Positions 27,373-40,404 of a stretch of 64,000 nt of DNA are shown here, one piece after another. Every line of letters starts with the position of its first letter. Position 1 is the first letter of the stretch. Position numbers and translations under genes: made by a program. The notes beneath the pieces were generated by a model that worked only from the letters and a program-made list of their open reading frames with translations, ran no database searches and was not told the origin of the DNA. Origin of the DNA: Silurus meridionalis (lineage: Eukaryota; Chordata; Actinopteri; Siluriformes; Siluridae); the NCBI RefSeq assembly GCF_014805685.1, contig NC_060890.1:19851500-19915499 (forward strand). The letters are read 5' to 3'.

Positions 27373-28486
27373 CCTATCTTTCATCTTTCTTTCAGGAATA
27401 ATTCTCGTTTAATTACTTCACAGCGATCCTGAAGCTTCATTTTTGTCCCACTAGACATGCAGTCTGTATGGCTTTTTGCCAGCGAGCCACAGAGGATCGT
27501 GGACACATCTAGGCCATGTTAGTAATTCAGTAGTACCAAAGAAAGAAATTGGCAATGGAGCTGCGGACAATTCTGTAGAAATTATTTATTGTAAAACTTT
27601 TGCTGCTATTTTTGTTTTGCATCTTCCATGTGTTCCCTGTCCTGATGTTTCAACGGCACTGTTTCCTCATTCCTCTCCTTCACGAAATGAATAAAGCTCT
27701 TTACATTGGCCATGTCCCTCTCCCTGCTGTTGCCTTTGGCCTGACTGTGTGGGTCAGTTCAGAAAGACACTGTTGTTAATAGGTCATGAGATATGCTTGT
27801 GCGTGGGCTTTGCTTTATGGGAAAGACGCTCACATATCGCCTTGGGTATAGCATTGAGGAACGTGCTTTTGACTGTTATGTCCCTGACTGCACTTATTCA
27901 TCCGAGGGAAATGGAAAGTGTGTATATGTGTATCTAAGCGAAAAATATGTACCATCTGTACATTGCCTATGGAAAAAGTATGAAAAAAGATGTTGGCAAT
28001 ATAAAAAAAAAAAAACACATTTTCTTTGCTTATAATCAAGCCCATTATAGCTACACACACCTCAAGAGTAACCTTTTTAAGGAAAAGGTACACAGCAAAC
28101 ATAATCTGCGTCACACACCGCTGATTAGTTTGATGCAGTCATTGGGGTGTGAAGGTCCATCGTACAAATGTGTAATTTATCTCAACTTAATAGAGTCTAT
28201 TGTGCAAAAACGTAACAGAAAGAAGTCCTTGGCATGGTCATTTTAAGACACAGCCTGGGTTGTCTCACTCTAGTGGCTTTATTTTTACTCGACATGTGTT
28301 TAAATTTGGGTCAAAGCTAATAAAAGTGATAACTGACATGTTAACAAAGAAATGTAAAAAAAAACTAAGAAATATATGCATGATGTGCACTATATGGCTA
28401 ATATGTACCCTAAAACTGTACTTATTAAACAATACATTATACATTCAGACTTAGTTCCTATTTCCTGTTTAAATAATCCCTAGGTT
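27373..28486. other. no gene recognised
   Basis: Open frames at 27749-27937, 27793-28035 and 27947-28246 overlap in several frames, lack splice logic and resemble no family known to me. Confidence 0.45.
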
Positions 28487-28810
28487 CTGGGGAGGCTTTC
28501 CACTAGATTTTGGAGTATGGCTGTGGAGATATGTGCTCATTCAGTGAAAGCGTATTAGTTGTTCAGTGGGGTTGAGGTCAGAGCTCTGTGCAGGAAGATC
28601 TTCCATACCAGGCTTGATAAATCATATATTCGTGGAGCTTGCTTTGTGTGCAGGAACACTGTTATGCTGGAACAGGTTTGGATCTCTAAGTTCCAGTGTC
28701 TGGAAAAATGTAATGCTACAGCGTACAACAACATTCTATAAATTGAGTGCTTTCAAATTTGCAGCCCGTTTGGGGAAGAATTACAAATGTTTTCATAGTC
28801 AGGAGCACAC
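28487..28810. mobile_element. DNA transposon fragment (GGAGGCTTTCCACTAGATTT family)
   Basis: Contains GGAGGCTTTCCACTAGATTT, CTCATTCAGTGAAAGCG, CAGTGGGGTTGAGGTCAGAG and GGAACACTGTTATGCTGGAA, hallmarks of a widespread teleost DNA transposon, here presumably antisense to its coding strand. A second fragment lies at 39690-39845. Confidence 0.6.
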
Positions 28811-28914
28811 ACGCTTTTGGTCATATAGTTAGTAGTAAAAAAAAGCACTAAAATGAACAAATGAATGAAGGTTGTGCAACTTCATAAAGCCTGCAGGAAA
28901 ACTAAATAAATCTT

Positions 28915-29044
28915 TAGCTTTATGGGGTTCATAGGCATATGTACTGCAATTTTACAAATAAAGTATTAGAGAAATAAATCACTCTCTTTTCTAGTTTTTC
29001 CCCGATTCTTTTTTCCCACTATTGTGGGATTGACAAATGTGCAT
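28915..29044. repeat. direct repeat copy 2
   Basis: Second copy of the unit at 26951-27075, with a few indels and substitutions, about 1.97 kb away in the same orientation. Confidence 0.9.
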
Positions 29045-31907
29045 GCATCAGAGAGATCAACACAAAGATGCGTTCTGACATCATGTCATGAATCCCCCCT
29101 TTGTGTCACGGTTACCGTAGCAACAAGCACCATGTGCTCATGTTTGTTTTGGTCCTGTCTTGCACTTTAGCCTTCCAAAGATGCTCTGCTGCAGTATTTC
29201 AAAACACGTTTTTAGGTTTTACTGTCCATCTGCTGCTGCATCAGCAAACACCCAGACGACAACGGAATGTGAACGTAGCTCAGGCATCTGGTCTCAAACA
29301 TGCACACGATCATCTCGCTCTCTCTCACACACACTCTTTTTATGCAAATATCTTTAAAATCTGTCATGGTTTTGAAGTGGTGTGGCCTTGACTAAAGTGA
29401 ATAACAAATGAAAGCACATACACATATAAACCACAAAAGCATTTGACCAAAAACACACTCACACTCACACAGAGCAAGGACATACCGGAAAGACCAATTT
29501 ACCCCTGCTCTATCTCAGCTCATAGCTATGGGTGTGGAATGTGACAAAACTATCATATGAATCTCAAAAGGCTGTTCTGTGAAACTTGATGTGTACCATG
29601 ATACAGCTTTGCTCACAGAAGTCTCACATAAAAGAAGTTTGGTTAATAATAAATAAACAAATGTATAATCATGTATTGTTTCTATATTCATTCTATATAA
29701 TTACATCAATATTTACAAAAAAAAAAAAAAAGAATATATGTGTGCAGTATACATTCTATGCATGTACATATTATATTGTGTGTACATTTTTTAACATCAA
29801 GCTACATTCATTCACATTTATGCCAGTATAAGGAGCGTATAATTATCTCATTTATACAACTGAACAGTTGAGGGTTTAGGGCCTTGCTCAGAGGCCCAAC
29901 AGTGGCAACTTTGTAGTGCTCAGATTTAAACTCCAACTTTAATATAAATAATAATAATAATAGCACAATATTTCAACAAATGAATGATGATCATTTATCA
30001 GGATTTGAATATTATTTTGTCAATTGCCTCAGTGATTTACTCACTACATGCTTCATGTCTTTAATTTGAGACTGTTACAGAAACCTCACGCTGACTCAAA
30101 TTAAAGGATGATAAATAAAGCAGGCAGTGCATGCATGGCAAGAGATGACAGCATAAAACAAAATTCTCTCCTTGATTTTTTCTTTGCTTCACCAACGCAA
30201 ATAATCCTCAACAGGACCTAATGGGCTGTAGCAGATTTACTAAGGGGGTTTTCCAAACAGCCTCTGCACTGTGGTTGTCCTGGTTACATCAGGCTGCAGG
30301 GGAAGCTGGGAAATGGGAGGAGGCAGATACTGGTCTGGCGTGGTTAAACCTCTGGCCTGGAGAGATGTATCACAGTAATAACTACACTCCTCAGTGACAG
30401 AGGCGGCGAGGCATTCATTAAAGAGGCCCTGCATCAGGCCAACAGAACAGAGTCTCTTTTTTTATCTTTCTCTCACATTCCTTGTCCCGCCAGTCACTGT
30501 TTCACTCTCTGTGTCTTCTTTTTGACATTCTGAAGCAGTTTCAGCACTTTATTGGGCTCTGTTCTCTTTATAGTGTTTCTCAGAATATTTATTTCTTCTA
30601 AATCTTTTCTCTTTCTTATGCTGAAGTCTTTTATCAAAAAGATTATTTAGTGTCAGACAAGGACACAATCTCTATTATATTCTTACTCCTTTTTAGGACT
30701 TTTGATTTCTCTGAAGGACTGTGAAAGGCCTAGAAAAACCTTCAAATGTTCATTGTTTGCACAGACATGGTCTGTGAATAAATTCTACCATTTTAAACAC
30801 TGATTGACTTAAAAAGAATTTACTTTTTAATGCTGACTGTGGCACAGGAGCATCACAGACGTCCAGACACCTGGAATTTGATTAAAAACTGAATTGATTC
30901 ACTATGATTCACACAGTTATCCAGTGATTTGATCAAAGCCTGACATTCACTCTGTCAGGAAAGCATACACAGCTGGCACGCTTGTTGACAGATAAGGTGT
31001 AAAGCAGACTGACTGCATGTACTGTATTGTTTGGTAAACTGGCTCCATGTTTTTTGCAGGCATTTACTAAAGCAAGACTAAGCTGGGGTTTTTAAAGAAA
31101 GTTAAGGTTTCACAGAAAAATCCAAATTGGCCAAAACCCCTCGTCTCATCTCTTTCTTTTTTTTTTTTGGCTTGAACTCTTTGTATGAAACTACTGCTTT
31201 AGAGGTGCTTTGAGACATGAAAGACTCAGTAAGAAACTGACTAACATGTTATTAGTGATATTATATTGTGTATATTTTTAACACTCAGCACTCCAAAATC
31301 ATTCCAAACATTTTGGGAATGAGATAATTTTTTTTTAAAACACCTCCTTAAACTGCGGCCTGAAATTCCAGTAGACTTTTACATAAAATGTGCCTCAGTC
31401 TTTGTAAAAGGATCGTGTCAAAAGAACATAATGTCTCTGGTAAAAAACTAAACAAAATAAATGAAGGCAAAGATTTTATAAGGCCATAAAAAGTCAAAAT
31501 CTAATTAAAATTGTTCATTGTGCTAAAGTAGAACTCACATAATGCTACTGAGAGATTGGGTTTATCTGGTGTTTATACTGTATAATGTAACTAATTAATG
31601 CATATTTGAAAAATTACGCAGCAGATTTTCATATCAAATAAGACCTACATGTCAATTTTATTCATTATTGACCCATTAAAGAGTCAGACAGCCTATTTAA
31701 ATAATTCTGCTCTTGTAGAATGCTGCAATTTATGCAAATTTTGTAAGGAATCGAGGCTAGATACCAGCACTGCTTTCTGTTACTATTAAGGGCATCACTG
31801 TTCCTTTTCATTATGCAGTCATTTCTTCTGCTGCTGTCTTTGGCTTTCTAAAGTTAGCATATCATCTCCTTCCACAGAACACTCCAGCTCTCTGTGGTAA
31901 TCAATCA

Positions 31908-31910
<3 letters not shown>
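29045..31910. other. no gene; one SINE fragment
   Basis: A SINE body fragment lies at about 29845-29945 (CAGTTGAGGGTTTAGGGCCTTGCTCAGAGG region, minus-type orientation). A 64-codon minus-strand frame at 30240-30434 lies in a less AT-rich patch but has no recognised similarity. Nothing else was recognised. Confidence 0.5.

Positions 31911-31957
<47 letters not shown>
31911..31957. repeat. (CT)n microsatellite
   Basis: About 46 bp of pure (TC)n. Confidence 0.95.
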
Positions 31958-31959
<2 letters not shown>

Positions 31960-32377
31960 CGAGTGCTCAGACTTTAGTGTTATCAGTGACCTTGGGGCCT
32001 GCAGAGATGCCATCTCACATCTCAGGAACATAGCGACACCACCGTTCGGCACACATGCCATGTCGAGTCACACATTAGGAGAAAGAAAAGAAGGCAGTGT
32101 GAAAATACTTTATGGCTTTGGTGCCTGTGATATTAATCTGACAATTGTGTAAAGGATACAAGCACAGGCCTTATAGGCAATAACAATTTGCAAATCAGTA
32201 AATCATGTTCGACTTTACAATTGTGATTTTTTTTTTATTTGTGCATGCAATTAAAAAAATATATATATTTTTACGATTTCAAAATTTTAGCTGCCACAAA
32301 CATAGTTATACACAGAATAGAACATGCAGTGAAATGTAAACCTGATCAGCTGCTCAGAAAATTGTGCATTAAATAAA

Positions 32378-32480
32378 ATAGGGGGTCACCAACCTTTTTG
32401 AAACTGAGAGCTACTTCTTGGGTACCAATTAATGTGAAGGGCTACCAGTTTGATACACACAGTTTTCAGTTTGATCTAAA
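32378..32480 (+). mobile_element. short DNA-transposon-like fragment
   Basis: GGGGGTCACCAACCTTTTTG, AAACTGAGAGCTACTTCTTG, GGTACCAATTAATGTGAAGG and CTACCAGTTTGATACACA match the end of a common fish non-autonomous DNA element. The rest of the element is not evident. Confidence 0.6.
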
Positions 32481-32539
32481 ATAAAAAATTTGCTAAATTG
32501 ACCTTTTATTATATGTTATTATTAATAATTAATGATATT

Positions 32540-34151
32540 CGTCTATGTGAAGACACTGATCAGGTAGTTGGTAGTGGTAGTTAAAAAGTGCACATGTTTA
32601 TGTTATTTTGTAAGTTTTGTGCTTTTTGCTAGAATCTCTTCCTCTAAAAAAGCAAAATACATCTAAACATGAATCAATTTGTTCAGGATGTTATTGATTA
32701 CACACCTGACAACTTTTCAGTGAGGTTAAATAGTGCACACAGTGACAGAGTCAGCATCTTCCAAAAAAAATGCATGTACAAAATATGTTTCCAAAAATGT
32801 TCCAGCTATTCTGGAAAGAGATCTTTCGCAATCACATGATTCTGAAAGAACTGTAAGGGATGAACATCTGTTTGTCCCTTGGGATCAGAACAGAGTACAA
32901 AAGTCTACAGTCTTCAGCCCATTCAATACACTGAACAAAATTATATTATATTTAGTACTTTTGTTTTTGCCCCCATTTTTGCCAGAGCAACTATCTGAGC
33001 CTTTTGGTTATAAAAAAGGAAACACTTTCTGATTAAAAAATCCAACATGGCATAATATACACAATTTTCTTTCCAAATCGCACCCAGCATGCACAATTTT
33101 TATCCTTTTACACACATATTAATTTGTAACATTCACTAGAATTTAAAATCAGCAACATCATGTAAATGTAATCTAGGTTAAATATTAATTTGTGTTTACT
33201 TTGTTGTGGTATATCAGTAGGTCAGTCGTGAAGATGTAGGAATCAGGTGAGTCACCATTCTGTTCACCATTACAAAACCAAACAAGCTGCTGGGCAACAA
33301 TTAAAATGATGCCACTCATCAAGAAAATCTCAACTTTTCTGTATTCAGCATTCTGAAATGACACAAATAGAAAATTACAGAGTGAAAAATAATCACCAGG
33401 GCGATTATGAAACCCAGGTTGTGTTAAACATCAGCTAGGTGAAGCATGCTTTCTCCAGCGAGAGTGCTGTTTGTGCTGCAGGACCAACCGAGTGTGTGAT
33501 TAGTGAGTAAATATTTACTGAAAAATGCAGCTTGCACATGCTGACACCAAACAAATGCCGACCTCATGCACGTGCATGTGTATGATGTGTAGAGGAAGAA
33601 GAACCGTCTTTAGAGTTACACCAGAAAGAAATAAACACATGGCGATGGCAGCTGGCGATGAGATTCTAACTCTCTGCAATTGCTCTGCATGTGTTCTTGC
33701 GTGTTTTGTGTGAGCGGGAAGTCTGAAATTCTGGGGCCTGTGCCTGAATGTGTGTGGTGCACCCAGATGTTATATCCCAGAGAAATCTGACCTAATCTGC
33801 AGATTTATACAAACTTATCTGAAAAAAAAATAGCATAAGCACAAATCTCCCCGCACAGCTGTAAACGATTACATACTGTTATCAGTCCTACCACTGCAGT
33901 ACAGGTTAATGCATTAAAGATAGAATAATTAATTATTATGAAGTGATGTAAATATATAGTACAGTGCTGCTAAACATTTGCATTCTCCAAATGCATCTTT
34001 TACATAAATCTGTTCAGAAAAACGGCAAATATTCTGTATTAATTCTGTCTCAAAATACACAAATAACTCCATGAGAAGCAAGTGAGAAAACCATATGAAT
34101 ACGGAAAGATAAAAGAGTATTATGATTTTCTTTTCAGGTTATGTTTGCAGT
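32540..34151. other. no gene recognised
   Basis: AT-rich DNA with open frames at 32733-33032 and 33525-33713 that match no family known to me. No repeats identified. Confidence 0.5.
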
Positions 34152-34425
34152 AAACATGTAACATGGTAGTGGAGTGGTAGCTCCAGTGGTTAAGGCGCTG
34201 GATTACTGATCGGAAGGTCGGAGGGTTCAAGTCCCGGTATCGCCAAGCTGCCACTCTTGGGCCCTTGAGAAAGGCCCTTAACCCTCTGTGCTCCAGGGGT
34301 GCCGTATCATGGCTGACCCTGCGTTCTGACCCCAGCTTCCAAGCAAAACTGGGATATGCAAAGAACAAATTTCACTGTGCTGTAATGTATATGTGACAAA
34401 TAAAGGCTATTCTATTTTTTTGGCT
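34152..34425 (+). mobile_element. full-length tRNA-derived SINE
   Basis: The tRNA-like head has GTGGTAGCTCCAGTGGTTAA (A-box region) and GGTTCAAGTCCC (B box). The body is CAAGCTGCCACTCTTGGGCC ... AACCCTCTGTGCTCCAGGGG, and the tail is ATATGTGACAAATAAAGGCT followed by ATTCTATTTT. Best-preserved copy of the family in the window. Confidence 0.9.
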
Positions 34426-37400
34426 AAAAGTTTTAATGGCCCAAATGGCTAAAACATGCTTTTGTGTTGTTTTGCTTTTGGTACAGTTTGTGCAAAAAAC
34501 TTAATTCTAAAGTATTTTATTTTACTCAAAGCCAGCTGTGGGGGAAAAGGAGGAACTGCTATTTTGCATTCACATTATTTTGACTGACTGCTTCCTTCAA
34601 CCGTAATCTACCAAGATAGATTTGCAGCTTTCGCAAGTGAAGTTTGGTAGTGAAGTTACTATGTCATTTTCTTCTGGTACATAACATTTGATTTGCATAC
34701 AACTCTCTCTATTAATTCAGAACCTACTCTTTTCTTGGAAGTGACCTCCCAGCCAGCAGAGGTCACCATTGCACAAACACAGAGTGCACACAACATACAC
34801 ATACAATAAAAAACCATTAAGCCTAATGGCTATACTGTATACTCCAATTAGCTTTCAAAGAACATTTAAAAGTCGTCATTGAAAATGATTAGGTAACTTT
34901 TACATTTAGTGCATTCAGTACTTATACGCTTTCAAGGCCAAGTGGCTTTCATTTGTGTTGCTCATTGCTGATTTTTGCTTTGTTTAGGTTTGGTTCTGTT
35001 TACCTGGTTTGGTTTGCAGCTAAAAAAAAATCTAACACAGCCACATAACATTCACCAGGCTTCATAGAGGTTCAATAATAACTCCATAATGCGATAATAA
35101 TGGTTTGCTTGTTCACAATATGATTCCAGTTAATGATAAAAATTATTTTTTTTTAAAAAGTTTGTATTAATGTTGAAAAATCATACAACTTAAATGTTGA
35201 AGAAAGTATTTATGTTTTCTAGAAAAAAAATCAAGCAAACATGACATTGATCAATCCTAATGCCAAATGCATTTGCAGAAAAATTCAGGAAACATCCCAT
35301 TATACAACTGTAATGTAATTTTTCTTATTGGATATTATTGTCTTACACTTTTTGTATTTTTAAATCTGAGCGGTATTTCAGATTAGTGACTAGGTGTTTC
35401 AGTTCTTATAAATATATTTGATCTACTTATACTCTCCAGCCGAGTCTTGTCACATGCTAATTGCATTGGTAAATTACCAACATTAAGTGTAGTAAACAGT
35501 AACATCAAGAGGTTACAAAAAAAAGTGGAAAAAATACTTTTGAGAATGTTCTCGAATCCATAAAGAGCTGTTACTTGATAGCTTTGATTTCCAAGCCTTT
35601 TTTAAACCCAACAGAACCAACCACACTTAATCTAACTGTTACAACTGCAAACACAAGAAAGCAGTTCTCAAACACAGATCTTGTGTTTGCTATTCTCCAA
35701 AATGCCTTCTCACATTCCATTCTGACTTGAGTTTAAATACCATGTGAGGAATAAACTTTCACTTTTGCTTGAAATGGGATCAGAATCATAAAAGTGAGCA
35801 TTATGGGACAGACTTGCTCCTCTTATTGCATGATCAAAGCAGGAAATATTATCCACGGAATGGGAACCTTGTAAGGACAGCTGAGATGAAAGAAAGGAGG
35901 GGAGAAATGTGGGACAATGTATAAAGTGGGGATAAAAGATAATAAATGTTCACATTTTAAGAAATAGGATCATACAGACATTCCACATATATAACGTAGT
36001 TAATTTCTTGTGGAACAAAAAGTACTATAATGAATAGCTATTAGAAAAAAAAAATAAACAAAAGTGTTTTTAGTGTGTCAGTGTGTTAGGGTATAGAAAA
36101 TATAAAAAGAAAATTAAATATACAATATATTATTATATTAAATAATGTCATTAATATGGGCTAAAAAAAATGCAAATAAATAAGACTGTTTTCAAAATTA
36201 AAATAGTAATAATCATACAACAGAAATGTGACAAGTGTTGATAATACTTATATATTTATATTGGATATTATGTTTACAAACTAATATTTTTTTTAATGTT
36301 TTTTAATCTTCTTTTATTTACCATTTTATTTACTATTTATAAATAAAATATATGAGAAAAATAGAATGAAAAAAATTATCTACCTATACAGAATGACATT
36401 TTAAATCAAAAAGTAATAAATTTTTCAGACATTTAGTACCGAACGTTTTTGTTATATTGTATAGCTGGGAGTGAAATCACTTATTATTTGAGGATATCAT
36501 AACTATTCTGTTAACTATGAGGTGTTCGGCCACATCTGTTATCTCTGCTGTGTACTGTCATTGTTGCTCTCTGAGATTGTTCAAACTGCCTTGTTGTTTG
36601 TGATCATTGTGGATGTAACTCATACAGTAATTGTTATAGCATGATGCTGGACCACACAAACAAACACGGCGCCAAAAACACGTTGGCTCGTGTGCCCACG
36701 ATCAGAATGTGCCAGTCATTCTGGACCATTTTTGCAAATAAAAGCAGGAGTGTTCCAGATCTGTGGAATTCCATAAATGAATCTCGGATCTCTGGGGGAG
36801 GTAAGATGCGCTCGCTCCAAACAATGGAAATATGCAACTGCACCCATTAGCTGAGCGGCCTGAATAAAGCCATTCACATACTACAGCGTAAATGGGTCAG
36901 TGTTGAGTGGACTGCACCACACAACAAATACAGGATAGAAAAGTTGAACCTTTTTAAGCATTGGAACAGTTCAGTTGAAAGATCAGATCAATTATTAAAA
37001 TATAGGACAACTATATTACATCTTCAGTTTCCATGGCTCAGGTGTGTGTTTTCCATTTTATTAACACAATTACATGCCTTTAAATATATAACTCAGTAAT
37101 AGTTGACACATGCAATTATATATGTGCACAGTGTTCTGAATTCCTGATTCTGATTGGTCAGAAGGTATCATTTCCTTTAAACTTTACTAACAGCTTTTCT
37201 CACAGCTCTGACAGTAGCTTCAGCTGTAAATAAGGTTGCATTAACACCCCAGTTTTAACACGCTTTTGTTTCGCCAAAAACAGATCATTTACAGGAACTT
37301 GTATGATGGATGTTCCACATAATCTGAAGCTAACAATTAAACACGTGAGCAGCATGTGCCGTTGTTTAACAAAGGAAAAACACATAATTATTGACATGCT

Positions 37401-37564
37401 GAAGTTTATTTAAGATGATTTATAGAAGGAGTCTCCAGCTTTGTGTGTCATTAAGTTTCCCAGCACAGGAGAGTCTTCAGGACTGAGGACTTTGTGCTGT
37501 CTGGTTTCTCAGTCACATGATAAGTCACATGATTACAGCATATGCAAATTCAAGAACTAGTCTT
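34426..37564. other. no gene recognised
   Basis: Largely AT-rich. A more GC-balanced patch at about 36510-36890 has overlapping open frames on both strands (36634-36850) and is noted separately. No exon could be supported. Confidence 0.45.
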
Positions 37565-37812
37565 TAATAGGATCAAATAGCCTTTATTTGTCACACATAC
37601 ATTACAGCACAGCGGAATAATCTTTTTGTATATGCCAGCTTGCTTGGAAGCTGGGGTCAGAGCGCAGGGTCAGCCATGATACCGCACCCCTGGAGCACTG
37701 GAGAGTTAAGGGCCTTGCTTACAGGCCCCAAGAGTGGCAGCTTGCCGATACCGGGCCTTGAATCCCCGACCTTACCAATCAGTAACCCAAAGCCTTAACT
37801 GCCCCCTTTACA
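37565..37812 (-). mobile_element. tRNA-derived SINE, inverted copy
   Basis: The complement of the 34152 family. On the plus strand it starts with the tail (ATAGCCTTTATTTGTCACAC) and runs through AAGGGCCTTGC and AAGAGTGGCAGCTTGCCGAT to the tRNA-like head. Moderately diverged. Confidence 0.85.
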
Positions 37813-38117
37813 AGTTAAACTGTATTCAGCAATGTATTGTTCATACGCAAATGCAAAATGATAAGTGTTCGTGAATTTCTTCAGTGTTTGAGGAAAAAAC
37901 ACTAGGACATTCTGTTATAGAAAATGATTTTTTTTTTAACTGCAAGTATCACATAATTGTAATTATCATTACATCTGTACTCAATGTTTTCAATGATTTA
38001 GGTCTTCTATACTCTATACACATTCAAGCTGTATTGTCTGTATGTTTAAGAAGCATAGCAGAAATAAGGCCTTCGATGTGTGAACCTGATGACTGGAACA
38101 TTGTATGTGTGTGGGCG

Positions 38118-38118
<1 letters not shown>

Positions 38119-38172
<54 letters not shown>

Positions 38173-38291
38173 CTCTGTGTGTTTCTGCAGTGTAAGCATA
38201 TGCTGTCCTGCATCTGGTGTTTGATAAAGGCAGTTTCCTTTCCTGAGTAGCCAGCCTTCCTGTTCCACTCTGACAGGGAAATCACACACAG

Positions 38292-38329
<38 letters not shown>
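38119..38329. repeat. (GT)n and (CA)n tracts in inverted arrangement
   Basis: (GT)n at 38119-38168 and (CA)n at 38293-38329 enclose about 125 bp. The complementary tracts could pair. Confidence 0.9.
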
Positions 38330-38330
<1 letters not shown>

Positions 38331-39258
38331 CACTGACACACAGACAACCCTTCTTTTCCCCCAAAGACAGCAAAGATGAATTCCTTTTCTGTAAAATCTT
38401 CAGTATGACATATATATCCCTTCATATAACTACTTCATTTATATAATTGTCTACACTGACCAACATACACACTCTCTAATCATGTGCACATACATAGATG
38501 AATATTAGCACTACATTATCCTTAACACACCATTTTTAAAGAATAAATGCAACAATGAGACCAGCGAGTTAAAACACAGTTAAAAGAAAATGTGCACCAG
38601 GTCCTTATCCTCACTGCATTGTAAAGTGAAGCAGCGGTGATAACTGAGAACAATAGTATTATTTAAAGCCTTGTGAAAACCTGAACACAACCACTTCCAT
38701 ATATGCAATGGTTAAAAAAAAGAGGGTATCTTACAAAAAGCCAAGTCAGTGGTTGCAAACAAACCACATACAAATGTAAAAACAAATGAGAAAACTTTTC
38801 TCAAATATACATTGTGCAGGAAACGGTTTTGTGATGCCTGAAACTGATGCAAATCTAAATAAATTATTATGAATTAAGCTGCATCATTTATTTATTCCCA
38901 AACACCAACTGTTCTAACTATGAACTTTTGCTTTTTATCTCAGTCCAACATGATGTACTGAATATAACATTACATAATGGGTCACGTTTTTAAATTGGCA
39001 GCATTCTGTGTTTGCCACTTTGCTTATTATAGTTTCACTTCTTTGCATAGTTAGTAACTAAAGAAGAATCTTGATGGCAGTTTGTCATAAGTTCAGAACT
39101 TAAATAAAAGTGTGAAATGCTGATGAGTTCAGTTCTTTAACAGGCCACAGCGTTGCAACGCTTGTTTCTCCACATCAGTACTTAATTTCCCTTTTTTAAT
39201 GTATAAGTGTATGAAAAACTATGGTAGCTTACCACAGGAAGGTTGCCTGAATCACACG
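38330..39258. other. nothing recognised
   Basis: AT-rich, no frames of note, no identifiable repeat. Confidence 0.5.
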
Positions 39259-39272
39259 CTCTCACCACACAT

Positions 39273-39313
39273 ATACACACACACGCTCACACACCACACA
39301 TGCTCAGACATCT

Positions 39314-39370
<57 letters not shown>

Positions 39371-39373
39371 GCC

Positions 39374-39408
<35 letters not shown>
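39273..39408. repeat. (CA)n-rich tract
   Basis: Several (CA)n runs with short interruptions, about 135 bp in total. The 144-codon frame crossing it is a microsatellite artefact. Confidence 0.9.
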
Positions 39409-39689
39409 GCATCAAATAATACCTACACAATGCTTACTCTATGTAATAAATGCCTGCTTTTATCCCTAACCTTCTCCCTCCACATGGGTGAGAAGGTTCT
39501 TCCAACTTGGTTCCTCAAGTTTCCTTCCACTGGCCCAAAACGTACAAGCAGGTGGATGGGCTTTGATAAACTGCCTCTTGTTGTGAATGTGTGTGCCTGG
39601 TGCACTGAGATGGACAGGCAAAAATACACCTGACCCTCACATTTCTATGTGATTTGAAATCCCTTTCACCCCTTGCAATAACCTCCACA

Positions 39690-39845
39690 CTGTTGGGAAG
39701 GCTTTCCACTAGATTTTGGAGCATGTCTGTGGGGATTTGTGCTCATTCAGACATAAAGGCATTAGTGAGATCAGGGTAAGGAGGTCTGGATTGAAGTCAA
39801 TGTTCCAATTCATCCAAATATGTGTTCAGTGGGGTTGAGGATTTT
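39690..39845. mobile_element. DNA transposon fragment, same family as 28487
   Basis: GGGAAGGCTTTCCACTAGAT, then GCATGTCTGTGGGGATTTGT, CATTAGTGAGATCAGGGTAA and GTGTTCAGTGGGGTTGAGGA. Truncated on the right by the next element. Confidence 0.65.
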
Positions 39846-39904
39846 TCTAACCCAACCATGGCACACCATGCCAACTAAACCAAATATTTATATACTGTAT
39901 AATG

Positions 39905-40195
39905 GCCAGACATAACTTTATGGCCACCAATCAGGCATAACATTATGACCACCTGTGTAATATATTGTGTGGCTCCCCCTTTAGCTGTCCTGACTCTTCG
40001 AGCATTAACAGCATTAACTTCTTTAGACAGGAGCTCGTCTATTGGATCAAACCACACGAGCCAGTCTTTGCTCCCCAAGTGCAACAATGAGCTTTGGCCG
40101 CCAATGACCCTGTCACTGGTTCACCACTGTTTCCTTTCTTCGACCACTTTTGATAGATACTGACCACTGCAGACCGGGAACATTCCACAAAAACT
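39905..40195 (-). pseudogene. Tc1-like transposon fragment (CAGGCATAACATTATGACC family)
   Basis: The terminal sequence CAGGCATAACATTATGACCA is at 39932. On the minus strand there is a degraded transposase N-terminal region (codons resembling VSIYQKWSK and RRVRTAKGG). The related copies at 42330 and 46475 show the HTH region better. Interrupted at about 40200 by (TA)n. Confidence 0.7.
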
Positions 40196-40204
40196 GCAAA
40201 ACTG

Positions 40205-40206
<2 letters not shown>

Positions 40207-40286
<80 letters not shown>

Positions 40287-40303
40287 TGATAATTTTGATC
40301 GCC

Positions 40304-40390
<87 letters not shown>

Positions 40391-40404
40391 TGGCGATCAA
40401 AATT
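40207..40404. repeat. two (TA)n tracts and a large TA-rich palindrome
   Basis: (TA)n at 40207-40282, then AATTTTGATCGCCAGTGTGT at 40291, (TA)n at 40317-40382, then the exact complement ACACACTGGCGATCAAAATT ending at 40404. The outer end of the Tc1-like element is present in both orientations around the TA core. Confidence 0.9.

Noticed and set aside
30240..30434. 64-codon minus-strand frame in a GC-richer patch
   Set aside because: No recognised family and no convincing splice sites. It could be a conserved element but coding status is unsupported.
34152..34260. Functional tRNA gene
   Set aside because: A and B boxes are present, but the cloverleaf is not intact and the sequence continues into a SINE body and tail.
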